Shown here: in pieces, positions 17,748-27,040 of the stretch
Layout: every line of letters starts with the position of its first letter
Position numbering within the stretch: position 1 is the first letter of the stretch
Assembly: GCA_028825045.1 (NCBI GenBank)
Contig: JAPKAY010000009.1
Coordinates: 1-64,000, forward strand
Source: Halioglobus sp.
GTDB lineage: Bacteria; Pseudomonadota; Gammaproteobacteria; Pseudomonadales; Halieaceae
Length of the DNA stretch: 64,000 nt
Direction of reading: 5' to 3'
Position numbers and translations under genes: made by a program
The notes under the pieces: generated by a model
Database searches by the model: none
What the model was told of the DNA's origin: nothing
What the model saw: the letters and a program-made list of their open reading frames with translations, nothing else

Positions 17748-17927
17748 ATGTCTTATCCGCAATTCATCATTAAGGGCATCGACAGAGACGGGCGAGAAGT
17801 CCGCGCCTCGCAAAGGCAGTTCACGTCAAGGTATGGCGCTGAATTGGCTTCTCTGGACTTATATGGTGATCATAGATATAAGGTGGTGTGGGTAGAGCGG
17901 TCTGGCTATCATGCCCAAGCTGCGTGA
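17748..17927 (+). CDS. Small hypothetical protein (59 aa)
   Basis: Begins at ATG 17748 with a strong AGGAGA seven bases upstream (17735-17740); a longer version from 17700 has no ribosome site. The product MSYPQFIIKGIDRDGREVR... is soluble, charged and without Cys, and looks like a small beta-rich fold. I do not recognise a family. The good ribosome site is the main reason to think it real. Confidence 0.55.
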   Translation: MSYPQFIIKGIDRDGREVRASQRQFTSRYGAELASLDLYGDHRYKVVWVERSGYHAQAA

Positions 17928-18468
17928 TTGAGTTCTTTGCTGCTATTTGACGGACACAGAACGCCGTAGCATTAGCGCTAACCCTCGCCCTCTACCAACG
18001 AACTTTTTTGCTGCCCCAAAGAGTCATTAGTTATATTTTAAATCCCCGGTTAGATACCGCTGTGTCGCAGTCCCGCCTTATCAAAACTATTTTCCAGGCG
18101 CGTAACATTATTTTCGGCCTTATACCCGATGACTGACCTCTGTTGAATCATTTCAATGTATTGAAATAGAGCGGCTTACCTAACCATCTCTATGCCTGAT
18201 AAGAGTAAATAGGGACCTGACATTTATGTGGCGTAGTGGTTTTTTAAGCCGCGCAGGGGAGAAGGCTAAGGCACTGCTGAAATCTGGATCGGAATATCCG
18301 CTCAGCTGCTAACGGGTGTTAAGCGGCCCCGATTTCGCCTAGAAGCGAAATAATGGTTATGATAACTTGTCTGCTCTAAGCGGGCCCCATCATGCTCGGG
18401 GCCTCAGTTGTGTAGGCTATTTGCCCGGACCGGGCTCAGAGATCAATTACTTGTCAGGAGTGTTTGCA
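17928..18468. other. Intergenic upstream of mscL
   Basis: About 540 bases with no convincing gene. Two GC-rich hairpins lie shortly before mscL: GGCCCC with GGGGCC around 18381-18404, and GCCCGG with CCGGGC around 18422-18434. Neither has a T run. They may shape the mscL leader. Confidence 0.4.
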
Positions 18469-18924
18469 ATGCTAGAAGAGTTTAAGAAGTTTGCGATGCG
18501 GGGAAATGTCGTCGATATGGCTGTCGGTATCATTATAGGCGGAGCATTCGGAACGATCGTAAAGAGCCTGGTGGCAGATGTCATTATGCCACCCGTTGGC
18601 CTGCTACTTGGAGGCGTCGACTTCTCTGACTTGTTTATTGTATTGAAGGAGGGCGCGACCGCTGGTCCCCACTCAACCCTGGCAATCGCGCAGGAAGCCG
18701 GCGCGGTAACTATCAGTTACGGTATCTTTATCAACGCAGTGATAAGTTTTTTGATCGTTGCCTTTGCGGTATTCTTGCTGATTAAAGGTATCAACAAGCT
18801 ACAAGCTGAAGAAGAGGCAACAACGGAAGAGGAAACTGAAAAAGAATGTCCCTACTGTCTCACCAGCATAGCTATCAAGGCCACTAGATGCCCTAGTTGC
18901 ACTTCCGAGTTGGGCGCCACATAA
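18469..18924 (+). CDS. mscL: Large-conductance mechanosensitive channel with C-terminal zinc ribbon
   Basis: 151 residues. [20 protein letters not shown] is the hallmark MscL N-terminal helix and TM1 start; TM1 (about 16-46) and TM2 (about 80-106) flank the periplasmic loop. The channel opens under membrane tension to release solutes during hypo-osmotic shock. After the usual cytoplasmic helix an extension carries CPYC...CPSC, a probable zinc ribbon, absent from the ~136-residue E. coli protein. Start ATG at 18469 is preceded by AGGAG eight bases upstream; the longer frame from 18367 is not needed. Confidence 0.93.
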   Translation: MLEEFKKFAMRGNVVDMAVGIIIGGAFGTIVKSLVADVIMPPVGLLLGGVDFSDLFIVLKEGATAGPHSTLAIAQEAGAVTISYGIFINAVISFLIVAFAVFLLIKGINKLQAEEEATTEEETEKECPYCLTSIAIKATRCPSCTSELGAT

Positions 18925-18967
18925 CCCGACACTCTCTCTGGCACCCACCGTTCAGGGGTTAGCCATT

Positions 18968-19966
18968 TCAGGCGGCGGCGCGGATCTCATCGATTGACTC
19001 CGCCAGCGCCGTCTCCAGCGGTGTATAGCTCATGCCCAGTTCTTTAATAGAGCGAGTGGCATCAAACAAAAGTGACCCGGCGGCGGTTGTCTTTAGCACA
19101 TCCAAAGGTAACAGGGGCCGTCTGCCCGTGCGACGTGAAATCACATCCATACCCCTGGCAACAGGCATCAGCCATGCCTCGGGAATATTCCAATGGGGCA
19201 CGGACACGCTGGCAAGCCTGCCAATCGTATTAAAATACTCCCGCGTGGTGGCGCGCTGGTTTCCGATCAAATAGCGCTGCCCGATAGAGTCCTCCTTGAC
19301 CAATGCGCGGGTGACAGCCTCGGCTGCATCCCGCACGTAAAGGTAGGTATAGGTAGTATCGGCACCCACCAGCGCGGGTAATTTTCCCTCTACCGCCCTT
19401 CTCACTTCCATGGTGGACTTGTCATCACCCGCCCCGATCACCGCAGCCAAGTGCACAATAGTCAGCGGCAGGCCCTCTCTCTCGTGTAACCGCCAACCCG
19501 CTTGATCGCCAAGGTATTTACTGCGGGCGTAGTCACTCGCGTGCTGACCCGCCACGCTCGCCTCATTGAAAGGTAGTTGATCTGGTAGACCGAATGCCAA
19601 TGGCGTACTGACTTGCACCACCTTTGCAACACCGGCCTCGCGGCAGGCATCAAACACGTTGATAGCACCACGCTCGTTAATGTCGTAAAAATGCTCCCGG
19701 TGCTGACTCCAGAATTCCCGGTAACCGGCGAGGTTGATGACCCCCCAGCAGCCTTGAAATGCGTCCACCAACGTCTCTCGCTGTGTGATGTCGCCGTAAA
19801 CAAAGTCCAGTCCTGCCGATAGCTGCCTTAACTGAGACAGATCACTCTCTCGCCGCACCAGACAGCGTAACTTATAGCCGCGCTCCTCAACCAACCTCGC
19901 TACCAGGTGGCGCCCAACAAAACCTGTGGCCCCTGTCACCGTGATAATTCGCTGTTTTCTGGCCAT
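18968..19966 (-). CDS. Extended SDR: NAD-dependent epimerase/dehydratase-like
   Basis: 332 residues from ATG at 19966 (MARKQRIITVTGATGFVG), with AGG four bases upstream; a TTG at 20008 would add 14 residues. The Rossmann motif GATGFVG and the YARSKYLGD catalytic Tyr-Lys pair place it in the extended SDR superfamily near dihydroflavonol reductases and 3-beta-hydroxysteroid dehydrogenases. Substrate unknown; the steroid/lipid-type genes downstream make a hydroxysteroid or similar substrate possible. Convergent with mscL. Confidence 0.85.
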   Translation of the reverse strand: MARKQRIITVTGATGFVGRHLVARLVEERGYKLRCLVRRESDLSQLRQLSAGLDFVYGDITQRETLVDAFQGCWGVINLAGYREFWSQHREHFYDINERGAINVFDACREAGVAKVVQVSTPLAFGLPDQLPFNEASVAGQHASDYARSKYLGDQAGWRLHEREGLPLTIVHLAAVIGAGDDKSTMEVRRAVEGKLPALVGADTTYTYLYVRDAAEAVTRALVKEDSIGQRYLIGNQRATTREYFNTIGRLASVSVPHWNIPEAWLMPVARGMDVISRRTGRRPLLPLDVLKTTAAGSLLFDATRSIKELGMSYTPLETALAESIDEIRAAA

Positions 19967-20157
19967 TCTGCCTGTTCCCTTGCGTGAAGCGGGTTCGCCC
20001 GCGACCAAGAACAGCCACTGCTACGACTGAATCCCATGTTCGACTCTAGTCGACATTAGCGACTAAGCAATGCATTTTTCACGGTTTTTCCCAAGCAGCC
20101 CACCCCGCGCTGGCGACGTCCACCCCACTATCGTCGCGACCTTCCCTTAAGCGGTTA

Positions 20158-20490
20158 CTACTGGTACTGATCAGCCATGTCGAGCGTGTCGTCTACAACA
20201 GCGACTCCACGCGGCATGCACGCGCTGAGTGACGCGCGCTGCCTGCTGGAAAAACAGTTCATCGCCCCATCATGCAAGCTACACCAGCGTCTTTTCCCGT
20301 TCAGGCTTGCGATCGCTGCAGTAACATCCTCGCGGCACTCTACCTGATACACGCTATAAAAACCGCCCGCGGGCAGAATCCCTGTTTTCACTTTTGTGGT
20401 GTCAAAGTGATCTGAAGAAGCGTGGGCACATGCGCCGAACAGCGCCATTAAAATTACTAGGTAGGAAATAAAAACGCGCACAATGATCAT
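20158..20490 (-). CDS. Small exported protein with four cysteines
   Basis: About 110 residues from ATG 20490 (MIIVRVFISYLVILMALFGA), giving a signal peptide ending near CAHA/S. An AAGG abuts this ATG directly, so the true start may be the GTG three codons later. The mature part has four Cys (in VECRE, RWCSL, MNCFS, SACMP), likely two disulfides in the periplasm. No family recognised. It is divergent from the acyl-CoA dehydrogenase operon, about 250 bp away. Confidence 0.6.
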   Translation of the reverse strand: MIIVRVFISYLVILMALFGACAHASSDHFDTTKVKTGILPAGGFYSVYQVECREDVTAAIASLNGKRRWCSLHDGAMNCFSSRQRASLSACMPRGVAVVDDTLDMADQYQ

Positions 20491-20744
20491 CCTTGGCGGT
20501 AGCAGTTGGGTAAAGATACGCAACTGGTGCCCTGTCGGATCAAACATAGGCAGTGTTAATCCGACGGGGCACCGCGCCTGCCACTCTAACCGCCCCAGTC
20601 AACCTCCCGCCGCTAGACCACGCACTCGTTGCGGTTCAATTATTCGACTCTGGCCGCACTAAGTGCAACGCAGCACGTCCGTTTCGGTCCTGCGCGCGTA
20701 GTACCTTTGAATTTAATGATAAATGCTGCAAGACGGAGGTATTG

Positions 20745-21926
20745 ATGAACGTAGCCTTGACCCCAGCCCAATTAACCCTGCGCGACGAAATTCGCAATTA
20801 TATGGACGCAATCATGACGCCGGAGCTGCTAGCGGAGTTGCTAGGAGAACAGCGCGAAGGTGGCGGGCCGCAACACCGCAAAGCCCTGCAGCAGATGGGT
20901 TCCGATGGCTGGATCGTGCGCAGCTGGCCGCGGGAATACGGCGGGCAGGACGCGGGCCCGATAGAACAATACATTTTTTGTGACGAGGTTATCCGCGCGG
21001 GGTTTCCCTACCCCTTCTTGACAACCGATGGTGTGGGGCCGGTACTTGCCGCCGTGGCCAGCGATGAAATAAGGGAATCCGTCGTCTCTCCAATACTGCG
21101 CGGTGAGTGTGTCATTGCTATCGGATACTCTGAACCAGCAGCAGGTACAGACCTTGCCTCTCTCACTACACGCGCAGAACGCAAGGGCGACAAGTGGGTC
21201 ATCAATGGTCAGAAAATCTGGACCAGCTACGGCAATGTTGCTGATTACGTATGGCTCGCCGCGCGCACGGACCCGCATGCAGCCAAGAAACACCAGGGCA
21301 TTTCCATGTTCCTGGTCCCTACCTCCGCACCGGGTTTCAGTTTCACTCCCATCAGCACGCTGGGGGTTCGCACCAACGCCACTTACTACGAAAATATCGA
21401 ACTCGAGGATAAATGGCAGGTCGGTCCTCTGAACCAGGGTTGGCGGATGATCACAGAGCAACTTAACCGTGAGCGTCTCAGCTTGGTGAACCATGGCCCC
21501 TGTGAATTACTGTACGAGCAAGTGGCGTCATGGGCGACACGCATGGACGCTGGTAACGGCGCCGGCAAAGTCATCGACCTCCCCTGGGTGCGAACCAACC
21601 TCGCTAAGGTCAAATCCGGTCTCGAGGTGCTCCGCCTAGTGTGCTTCAAGCAGGCCTGGAGTATGAGCCATTCGAATCTTGGCATGGACGAGGCTTCTGC
21701 CGCGAAAATCTATGGCTCGGAGTTTTTTGTCGAGGCCTGGCGCTTGTTACTGGAGATCGTTGGCCAGGCCGGCGTGCTGTGCAGCGATTCAGAAGGAGCC
21801 GTACTGCAGGGCTCTCTGGAGCACCGTTACCGTTCCGGTTCAGTATTAACGTTTGGGGGCGGCACCAACGAGGTGCAGCGCGACATCGTGGCCGCCGCTG
21901 GCCTACTCATGCCACGTTATCGTTAA
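20745..21926 (+). CDS. Acyl-CoA dehydrogenase, first subunit of a tandem pair
   Basis: 393 residues from ATG 20745, with GGAGG five bases upstream. The ACAD fold is clear: N-terminal helices, the FAD/substrate loop GYSEPAAGTDLASL, WVINGQKIWTS, and the C-terminal FGGGTNEVQRDIVA. The next gene, 12 bases downstream, is a second divergent ACAD. Such adjacent pairs in steroid- and sterol-degrading bacteria (ChsE1-ChsE2 type) form alpha2-beta2 heterotetramers that oxidise bulky side-chain acyl-CoAs. A similar role is inferred, not proven. It begins a four-gene run ending at 25023. Confidence 0.9.
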   Translation: MNVALTPAQLTLRDEIRNYMDAIMTPELLAELLGEQREGGGPQHRKALQQMGSDGWIVRSWPREYGGQDAGPIEQYIFCDEVIRAGFPYPFLTTDGVGPVLAAVASDEIRESVVSPILRGECVIAIGYSEPAAGTDLASLTTRAERKGDKWVINGQKIWTSYGNVADYVWLAARTDPHAAKKHQGISMFLVPTSAPGFSFTPISTLGVRTNATYYENIELEDKWQVGPLNQGWRMITEQLNRERLSLVNHGPCELLYEQVASWATRMDAGNGAGKVIDLPWVRTNLAKVKSGLEVLRLVCFKQAWSMSHSNLGMDEASAAKIYGSEFFVEAWRLLLEIVGQAGVLCSDSEGAVLQGSLEHRYRSGSVLTFGGGTNEVQRDIVAAAGLLMPRYR

Positions 21927-21938
21927 GGGAGACAGATC

Positions 21939-23078
21939 ATGGATTTTGCATTAACGGAAGAACAGCAGGACGTACAACAACTGGCCGCCAAAATTCTGGC
22001 ACAGGAAGTGACCGTTGATCGACTCAAAACGGTTGAAGCAGGCAAAGAGCGCTTTGACGAGGCACTGTGGCAGCAGCTGGCCGAGGCCGGGCTCCTGGGC
22101 GTGGCGATAAGCGAGACTTATGGCGGCATGGGATATGACTTCGAAACATTGTGCCTGCTGATTGAGGAGGTCGGCAAGACTGTTGCAGCTGTGCCTGTCG
22201 TGCCAGTACTGGCCAGTGCCGCACTCACCGTGCAACAGTTCGGCGACGCGCAACACTGTGACCGCTGGTTACCCGGCGTTGCTCGCGGCGAGCGGTTGCT
22301 CACCGCTGCCTTGACCGAACCGAGTGCCGATGACCCCAGCCACCCCACCACCCGTCTGGAACAAAAAGGTGACGCCTGGACCCTCCACGGTGAAAAAAAT
22401 ATGGTTGTCTGTGCAGACCGGGCCGACGCCGTGCTGCTAACCGCCCGTCTGGACGACGAGCTGGTCCTGCTGGCCATCAATCCTGCCGCAGCCAATGTGA
22501 AACTCATTTCGCAGCACGTCACTACCGGCGAACCTCAGTTCAGTATGGCGCTAGACGGTGTCAGCGTCAGCAACGACGACTTCATTGCGCGCGGTGCAGA
22601 TGCCAGCTGTGCGGTAAGGTCAATGCTGCAGCTCACCCTGACCGCCAACAGCGTGATGACTCTGGGTGTGACCGACACCATGCTGTCGATGACGGCCGCC
22701 TACACATCTCAGCGGGAACAATTCGGTCGCCCTATTGCGACATTCCAGGCGGTGTCACACCGTGCGGCAGATGCCTATATCGATGTACAAAACCTACGCC
22801 TGGCCACGCAGCAAGCAGCCTCACTGCTCAGTGCGCAACTGGACGCTACAGAGGCGGTGACCATCGCCAAGATCTGGGCCTGTGATGTCGCTCACCGGGT
22901 CAGCCAGTCTGCACAGCATTTACACGGCGGCATAGGGGTTGATCGCGATTATCCCCTGTTCCGCTTTTGCCTGTGGGCCAAGCAGTTGGAGCTGACCCTT
23001 GGCGGCGGTAACAGCTACCTCACCGCACTGGGCGACGCCATTGCAGAAGACTTCAAACAGCGCGAAGGCGTCGGTTAA
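21939..23078 (+). CDS. Acyl-CoA dehydrogenase, second subunit of the tandem pair
   Basis: 379 residues, MDFALTEEQQDVQQLAAKIL onward, with GGGAGA upstream and a 12-base gap to its partner. Its middle domain is divergent (ALTEPSADDPSHPTT in place of SEPxAGSD), and the C-terminal part LHGGIGVDRDYPLFRFCLWAKQLEL resembles the ACAD partner subunits of steroid degraders. Divergence at the FAD-loop suggests one active site per pair, as in heterotetrameric ACADs (inference). Confidence 0.88.
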   Translation: MDFALTEEQQDVQQLAAKILAQEVTVDRLKTVEAGKERFDEALWQQLAEAGLLGVAISETYGGMGYDFETLCLLIEEVGKTVAAVPVVPVLASAALTVQQFGDAQHCDRWLPGVARGERLLTAALTEPSADDPSHPTTRLEQKGDAWTLHGEKNMVVCADRADAVLLTARLDDELVLLAINPAAANVKLISQHVTTGEPQFSMALDGVSVSNDDFIARGADASCAVRSMLQLTLTANSVMTLGVTDTMLSMTAAYTSQREQFGRPIATFQAVSHRAADAYIDVQNLRLATQQAASLLSAQLDATEAVTIAKIWACDVAHRVSQSAQHLHGGIGVDRDYPLFRFCLWAKQLELTLGGGNSYLTALGDAIAEDFKQREGVG

Positions 23079-23144
23079 CAACCGATGCTCTCGTGTTCTG
23101 ATCTAAACAATGCTACGAGGCGTACCTAATAGGTGGGAGAGTAC

Positions 23145-23807
23145 ATGCAGTTCCGATCATCAGACATCAATACTATGGATACCCATCGCCGGGCAGCTTT
23201 TGTCAATTCACTGTCGGGCTTTAAATCAGCCAATCTGGTGGGCACCGCCAATGCACAGGGCCATACCAATGTGGCGATCATGAGCTCCGCCGTGCACCTT
23301 GGATCGAACCCGCCCCTACTGGCCCTGGTGATACGCCCCGGTGATGAGGCACGCCATACGCTAAACAACATCCTCGATACCGGATGCTACAGCCTCAACC
23401 ATGTTACGCCGGATATCATTGAGCAGGCTCATCAAACCGCAGCGCGCTATCCAGCCGATGTGTCGGAGTTTGATGCGACAGGGCTTACGCCCGTCTGGGT
23501 GGAGGAATTCGGCGCGCCCATGGTTGCCGAGGCCGGCATCAAACTCGGCCTTTGCTTGCGTGAACATCAGGTGCTAGCCATTAACGGCACCCACCTGATC
23601 ATTGGCGAAGTAGTATTGGCCGATGTGCCCTCCGCATGGATTCTCGAAGAAGGCGCTGTTGATCTGTCGCTTGCCGACAGCGTCGCCCTGAGCGGCCTGG
23701 ACACCTATTGGCAGGCGCGCGCCCTAAAACGCATGGCCTACGCAAAACCCGACGTGCCCCCCCGGGCGTTAACCGGCAGTGACAGGCCTGAGAAATACGC
23801 ACCGTGA
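23145..23807 (+). CDS. Flavin reductase family protein (flavoredoxin / DIM6-NTAB type)
   Basis: 220 residues from ATG 23145, with GGGAGA about six bases upstream (a GTG at 23133 is inside that site). The split-barrel FMN-binding pattern (SLSGFKSANLVGTANAQGHTNVA, SNPPLLALVIRP, CYSLNHV) matches flavin reductases. The next gene encodes an HsaA-like monooxygenase that needs reduced flavin, so this protein probably supplies FMNH2/FADH2 to it, as HsaB does for HsaA. Longer than the ~170-residue HpaC type. Confidence 0.85.
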   Translation: MQFRSSDINTMDTHRRAAFVNSLSGFKSANLVGTANAQGHTNVAIMSSAVHLGSNPPLLALVIRPGDEARHTLNNILDTGCYSLNHVTPDIIEQAHQTAARYPADVSEFDATGLTPVWVEEFGAPMVAEAGIKLGLCLREHQVLAINGTHLIIGEVVLADVPSAWILEEGAVDLSLADSVALSGLDTYWQARALKRMAYAKPDVPPRALTGSDRPEKYAP

Positions 23808-23835
23808 TACCGCCAAACGCAACAGGAGAAACACT

Positions 23836-25023
23836 ATGAACATCACAGTAGATACCGACATGATGCGCACCGCAGAAGAAGGTAGCGCGATGCTTGAGCG
23901 TATTGAAGCCCTGCAACCGATGCTGCTTGCCAATCAAGAATTGGCGCGCAGTGAGCGGCGGGTCCCGCAGGAAAATATTCAAGCACTGCAGCAGGCAGGT
24001 TTTTTCCTTGCACTGCAACCGGCGCGCTGGGGTGGCCACGAACTCGATCCGCAGGCCTTTTTTCGTATGCAAATGGCAATCGCCGAGTGCTGTATGTCAA
24101 CGGCCTGGGCCAGCGGCATCGTCGCAGTGCATGCGTTTCAAATTGCATTAATGGATGAGCGCGCCCAGCAGGACGTCTGGCGAGATGACATCCATACACG
24201 GATCTCCTCCTCCTACGCCCCGATGGGCAAAGTTGAAGTGGTGGACGGTGGCTTCCGGTTCAGTGGACGCTGGGGCTGGAGCAGTGGTTGTGATCACTGC
24301 AGCTGGGCGCTGCTCGGGGGAATACTGCCGGACGGCACCTACCGCACGTTCCTAGTGCCAGAGAGCGATTATCGCATTGAAGACACCTGGCACTCCATGG
24401 GCCTGCAGGGCACTGGATCCAATGATGTCGTGGTAGAAGACGTTTTTGTACCGGACTATCGGACCCACAAGCAGTCAGACGGATTCGAGGGTACCAACCC
24501 CGGCGTCGATGACAACAGTGCGACGCTGTATCACCTGCCCTGGGCACAAATATTCATTCGCGTGGTTTCCACACCCGCCATTGGCGCTTCCAGCAAAGCG
24601 CTTTCCCTGTACACCAATCTCGTCAAGGGCAAGGCCAGTGGCGATATCACCAAGCTTTCGCAGGATACCGGCACACAGATGCGCATTGCCGCGGCAAAAA
24701 ATAGCATAGAGGAAATGAGCACCGTAATGATGGCAAACTTCGATAACATGATGAGTGCCCTGCGCGCAGGAGAGACGATCACATTGGAGGACCGCATCCT
24801 TTACCGCTACCAGGCATCGCTGGTGATAGAAAAATCTATCGAGGTGGTAGACTCACTCTTTTCCTCCGCTGGCGGTTCCTCCGTCTTTCAAGGCAGTGCC
24901 ATCCAGCAGTGCTTTCTGGATATCCATACGGCCAGGGCGCATGTCGCCAACAACCCGACAGGATTCGCCAGAAACCTCGGTGCTGTCGCGCTTGGCGCTG
25001 ATAATTCGGACTATTTTCTCTGA
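23836..25023 (+). CDS. HsaA-like flavin-dependent monooxygenase (ACAD fold)
   Basis: 395 residues from ATG 23836 with AGGAGA upstream. The acyl-CoA-dehydrogenase-like fold with GRWGWSSGCDHCSWALLGG, WHSMGLQGTGSNDVVVEDVFVP and the C-terminal AGGSSVFQGSAIQQCFLDIHTARAH is characteristic of group D two-component monooxygenases such as HsaA, which hydroxylates a seco-steroid phenol, and of p-hydroxyphenylacetate or indole oxygenases. A flavin reductase gene directly precedes it. The substrate is probably a phenol or polycyclic intermediate; the ACAD pair upstream favours steroid- or terpenoid-like catabolism (inference). Confidence 0.85.
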   Translation: MNITVDTDMMRTAEEGSAMLERIEALQPMLLANQELARSERRVPQENIQALQQAGFFLALQPARWGGHELDPQAFFRMQMAIAECCMSTAWASGIVAVHAFQIALMDERAQQDVWRDDIHTRISSSYAPMGKVEVVDGGFRFSGRWGWSSGCDHCSWALLGGILPDGTYRTFLVPESDYRIEDTWHSMGLQGTGSNDVVVEDVFVPDYRTHKQSDGFEGTNPGVDDNSATLYHLPWAQIFIRVVSTPAIGASSKALSLYTNLVKGKASGDITKLSQDTGTQMRIAAAKNSIEEMSTVMMANFDNMMSALRAGETITLEDRILYRYQASLVIEKSIEVVDSLFSSAGGSSVFQGSAIQQCFLDIHTARAHVANNPTGFARNLGAVALGADNSDYFL

Positions 25024-25154
25024 GCGAATTTCTTCAGTAATTGCCCAACCAGGTTTTGCGTTAGCAGGGGCGTTAGCCCCTATCGCGCTACCCGCCTGAG
25101 TTTAACCTGCCTGCTGTGTCTTATTGGTTTTCCTCATTCGTCGCCAATGCCTTC

Positions 25155-25643
25155 TCACTGGTCGCTGGAACGGTCTGCGACCACATACTGCTGCTTTGAC
25201 GTGTACCCCAGTGCCAGGCTATAGCGACTGACGCGGATGGCGAAAATGGCAACCTCCACATTACTCAACAGGTCTGCAAGTGTAGCGTTTCGCAGCAGAA
25301 GCGCATGGCGCCCTGTATCGCGTTCCTCATTGTCCAACAGCTCCGCCTGTCCAGTCGCCGTTAGCGCAAGCCCTTCTTTATGGTCCTGAATACTGCCTGT
25401 TCTATTATCCCAGAACAGCGATACAGACGGCGTGCCCAGCATATTCTTTACCTTCTCGGTATCGCGCCGGGAGGCCACGTAAATAGACTGCAAAGACGCA
25501 TCAAACGCATAGGCCATCAGGTGCTGGTATGGCCTGCCGTCACACATTGTGGCGAGCACACCCTGCACCTGGGTTTCAAGAAACAAGTGTATAGTAGCCC
25601 TCAGCTCCGGTGTGCCTTTCCGAGTTTGGCTTTTCTCGTCCAT
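25155..25643 (-). CDS. Pyridoxamine 5'-phosphate oxidase-like flavoprotein
   Basis: 162 residues from ATG 25643 (MDEKSQTRKGTPELRATIHL), with AGGGG about six bases upstream; the longer frame from 25727 would overlap the upstream gene. The split-barrel pattern VQGVLATMCDGRPYQHLMAYAF, SIYVASRRDTEKVKNM, SVSLFWDNR fits the PNPOx-like FMN- or F420/heme-binding family. Exact cofactor and substrate unknown. Last gene of a minus-strand run with the 73-residue protein and an SDR. Confidence 0.8.
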   Translation of the reverse strand: MDEKSQTRKGTPELRATIHLFLETQVQGVLATMCDGRPYQHLMAYAFDASLQSIYVASRRDTEKVKNMLGTPSVSLFWDNRTGSIQDHKEGLALTATGQAELLDNEERDTGRHALLLRNATLADLLSNVEVAIFAIRVSRYSLALGYTSKQQYVVADRSSDQ

Positions 25644-25705
25644 CGCTACCCCCTTGGCGGTAGTTGTTGTCAACAATCCATCCTTGCGCAGGTCTGCAGC
25701 GCCGG

Positions 25706-25927
25706 CTAATTCGACCAGAAGTGCCACCAGGGCCTTTTAATTTTAGTTTCACTGTTTTTATGACTTTCGGGAACACCATGCTCGGCATACCAGCTTTCCC
25801 ATTCATGGGGTGTCAGAGTTTTTGGTACATACTCACTCAGCGCTCGTTGCAATGATTTGCCGCGCAGACTGGTATGGCCGTGCTTACCCTGCGCTTTAAG
25901 CATTTTGCGAATCGATGCGTCGTCCAC
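25706..25927 (-). CDS. Small conserved-looking protein (73 aa), in frame with the upstream SDR
   Basis: Starts at GTG 25927 (MDDASIRKMLKAQGKHGHTS), with AGAGG about 13 bases upstream. It is basic, rich in Trp/His near the end (ESWYAEHGVPESH, WWHFW) and looks like a single folded domain. It lies directly after the SDR gene in the same frame, separated by a single TAG and eight sense codons, so a readthrough fusion is formally possible. Family not identified. Confidence 0.55.
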   Translation of the reverse strand: MDDASIRKMLKAQGKHGHTSLRGKSLQRALSEYVPKTLTPHEWESWYAEHGVPESHKNSETKIKRPWWHFWSN

Positions 25928-25951
25928 GGGTATCGTCTTACACCTCTTGGC

Positions 25952-26701
25952 CTACCAGGGTATTGATTTACCCTGCCAATCATAGAAATTACCGGAGTCT
26001 TCCAACTGTAAGCTGCCAATGACCGTCAGCAGCGAACTCGCGCACTCCGCAGGAGTCAGTACGCGATTTTTATACCGTTCGGATAAAAAAGGCTCTGACA
26101 GCCGGGAATAAACCGTCCCCGGATGCAGGGCGACAACGGCAACGTTGCGATGGCTGATACGCCATTCGCTTGCGATCGTTTTCAGTAACATATTGTGTGC
26201 AGCCTTGGAGGCGCGATAACTATACCAGCCGCCAAGCTGGTTATCCTCGATACTGCCGACTCGCGCCGAAAGTGAGACAAGCACCGCCGGATCATCGTGA
26301 CGCAGTAGCGTACTGAATGCCTGGGCTAGTAAAGGCAGCAGGATCGCATTCACCTGAAAGGCCTTCTGTAAATGCTCTGAATTGAGTGCCTTGAGACGTT
26401 TTTCGGGGCCTTGATGTTGATTATGTAGCAAGCCTACCGTGTTGATGAGCAGATGCACACGGTCTAGGGACTCCTTCACCCGGGTGGCGGCGGTCATCAC
26501 AGACTCGGCGTCCTCTGCATCGAAAGTCACATAGGTGACACGCTTATCATCAGACACGTTGTTCGCACTGCGCCCAAGAACCACTACACGATTTAACGAC
26601 TGCCGTTGCAACAGGTTTTCCAGTAGAGCTAAGCCAATAGCGCCATTGCCTACAATGACAACGTTAAACTGAGGCAATGCCAGGCAGTTATCTTGACTCA
26701 T
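25952..26701 (-). CDS. Short-chain dehydrogenase/reductase (CsgA/sepiapterin-reductase-like)
   Basis: 249 residues. The Rossmann start reads VVIVGNGAIGLALLENLL (GNGAIG in place of TGxxxGIG), with LINTVG and the active-site YSYRASKAAHN (Tyr and Lys four apart), then HPGTVYSRLSEPF. The altered glycine motif is seen in the CsgA-like cell-to-cell signalling/YciK-like subgroup. Substrate unknown. First gene of a minus-strand run with the 73-residue protein and PNPOx-like protein. It ends TGG TAG at 25952. Confidence 0.83.
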   Translation of the reverse strand: MSQDNCLALPQFNVVIVGNGAIGLALLENLLQRQSLNRVVVLGRSANNVSDDKRVTYVTFDAEDAESVMTAATRVKESLDRVHLLINTVGLLHNQHQGPEKRLKALNSEHLQKAFQVNAILLPLLAQAFSTLLRHDDPAVLVSLSARVGSIEDNQLGGWYSYRASKAAHNMLLKTIASEWRISHRNVAVVALHPGTVYSRLSEPFLSERYKNRVLTPAECASSLLTVIGSLQLEDSGNFYDWQGKSIPW

Positions 26702-26857
26702 GTGACTGCTCCATAGGCCATTTTACATCCATTCTCTGCATACTGCTCTTCCCAACGCTCATCGTTTTACAAGGGGCCTCTCTAATAGGACCGCGACCGG
26801 TTCAGGTGAGGGTATATCCCGCATCCCAAAAGAGGGTCCCAAATACACATTGCTAGG

Positions 26858-27040
26858 CTAACTACCACTAACCTCACTGAGGGCAGTGTTCTCAGGAGTC
26901 AGTGTGCGCCAGGGCCGACCGTCACAAATTTCATAGTGTTTGCAGCCTGGTGAGCAACCGCGACAATACAAACGCGCACTTTGTGCTGTTAGATCGGTTT
27001 CAACAATGTGACCCGACTCGAGATTCAGACCTTCCTTCAT
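26858..27040 (-). CDS. Possible small cysteine-cluster protein (60 aa)
   Basis: From ATG 27040: a hydrophilic start, then LYCRGCSPGCKHYEICDG, giving Cys spaced C-x2-C-x3-C-x5-C, a plausible zinc or Fe-S knuckle, followed by RPWRTLTPEN. The ribosome site is unclear because AAGGA abuts the ATG. The compact Cys pattern argues for a real gene but I know no family. The surrounding 150-220 base gaps show nothing else. Confidence 0.45.
   Translation of the reverse strand: MKEGLNLESGHIVETDLTAQSARLYCRGCSPGCKHYEICDGRPWRTLTPENTALSEVSGS

Noticed and set aside
20841..21494. A 217-codon minus-strand ORF
   Set aside because: Fully inside the acyl-CoA dehydrogenase gene with all motifs on the plus strand.
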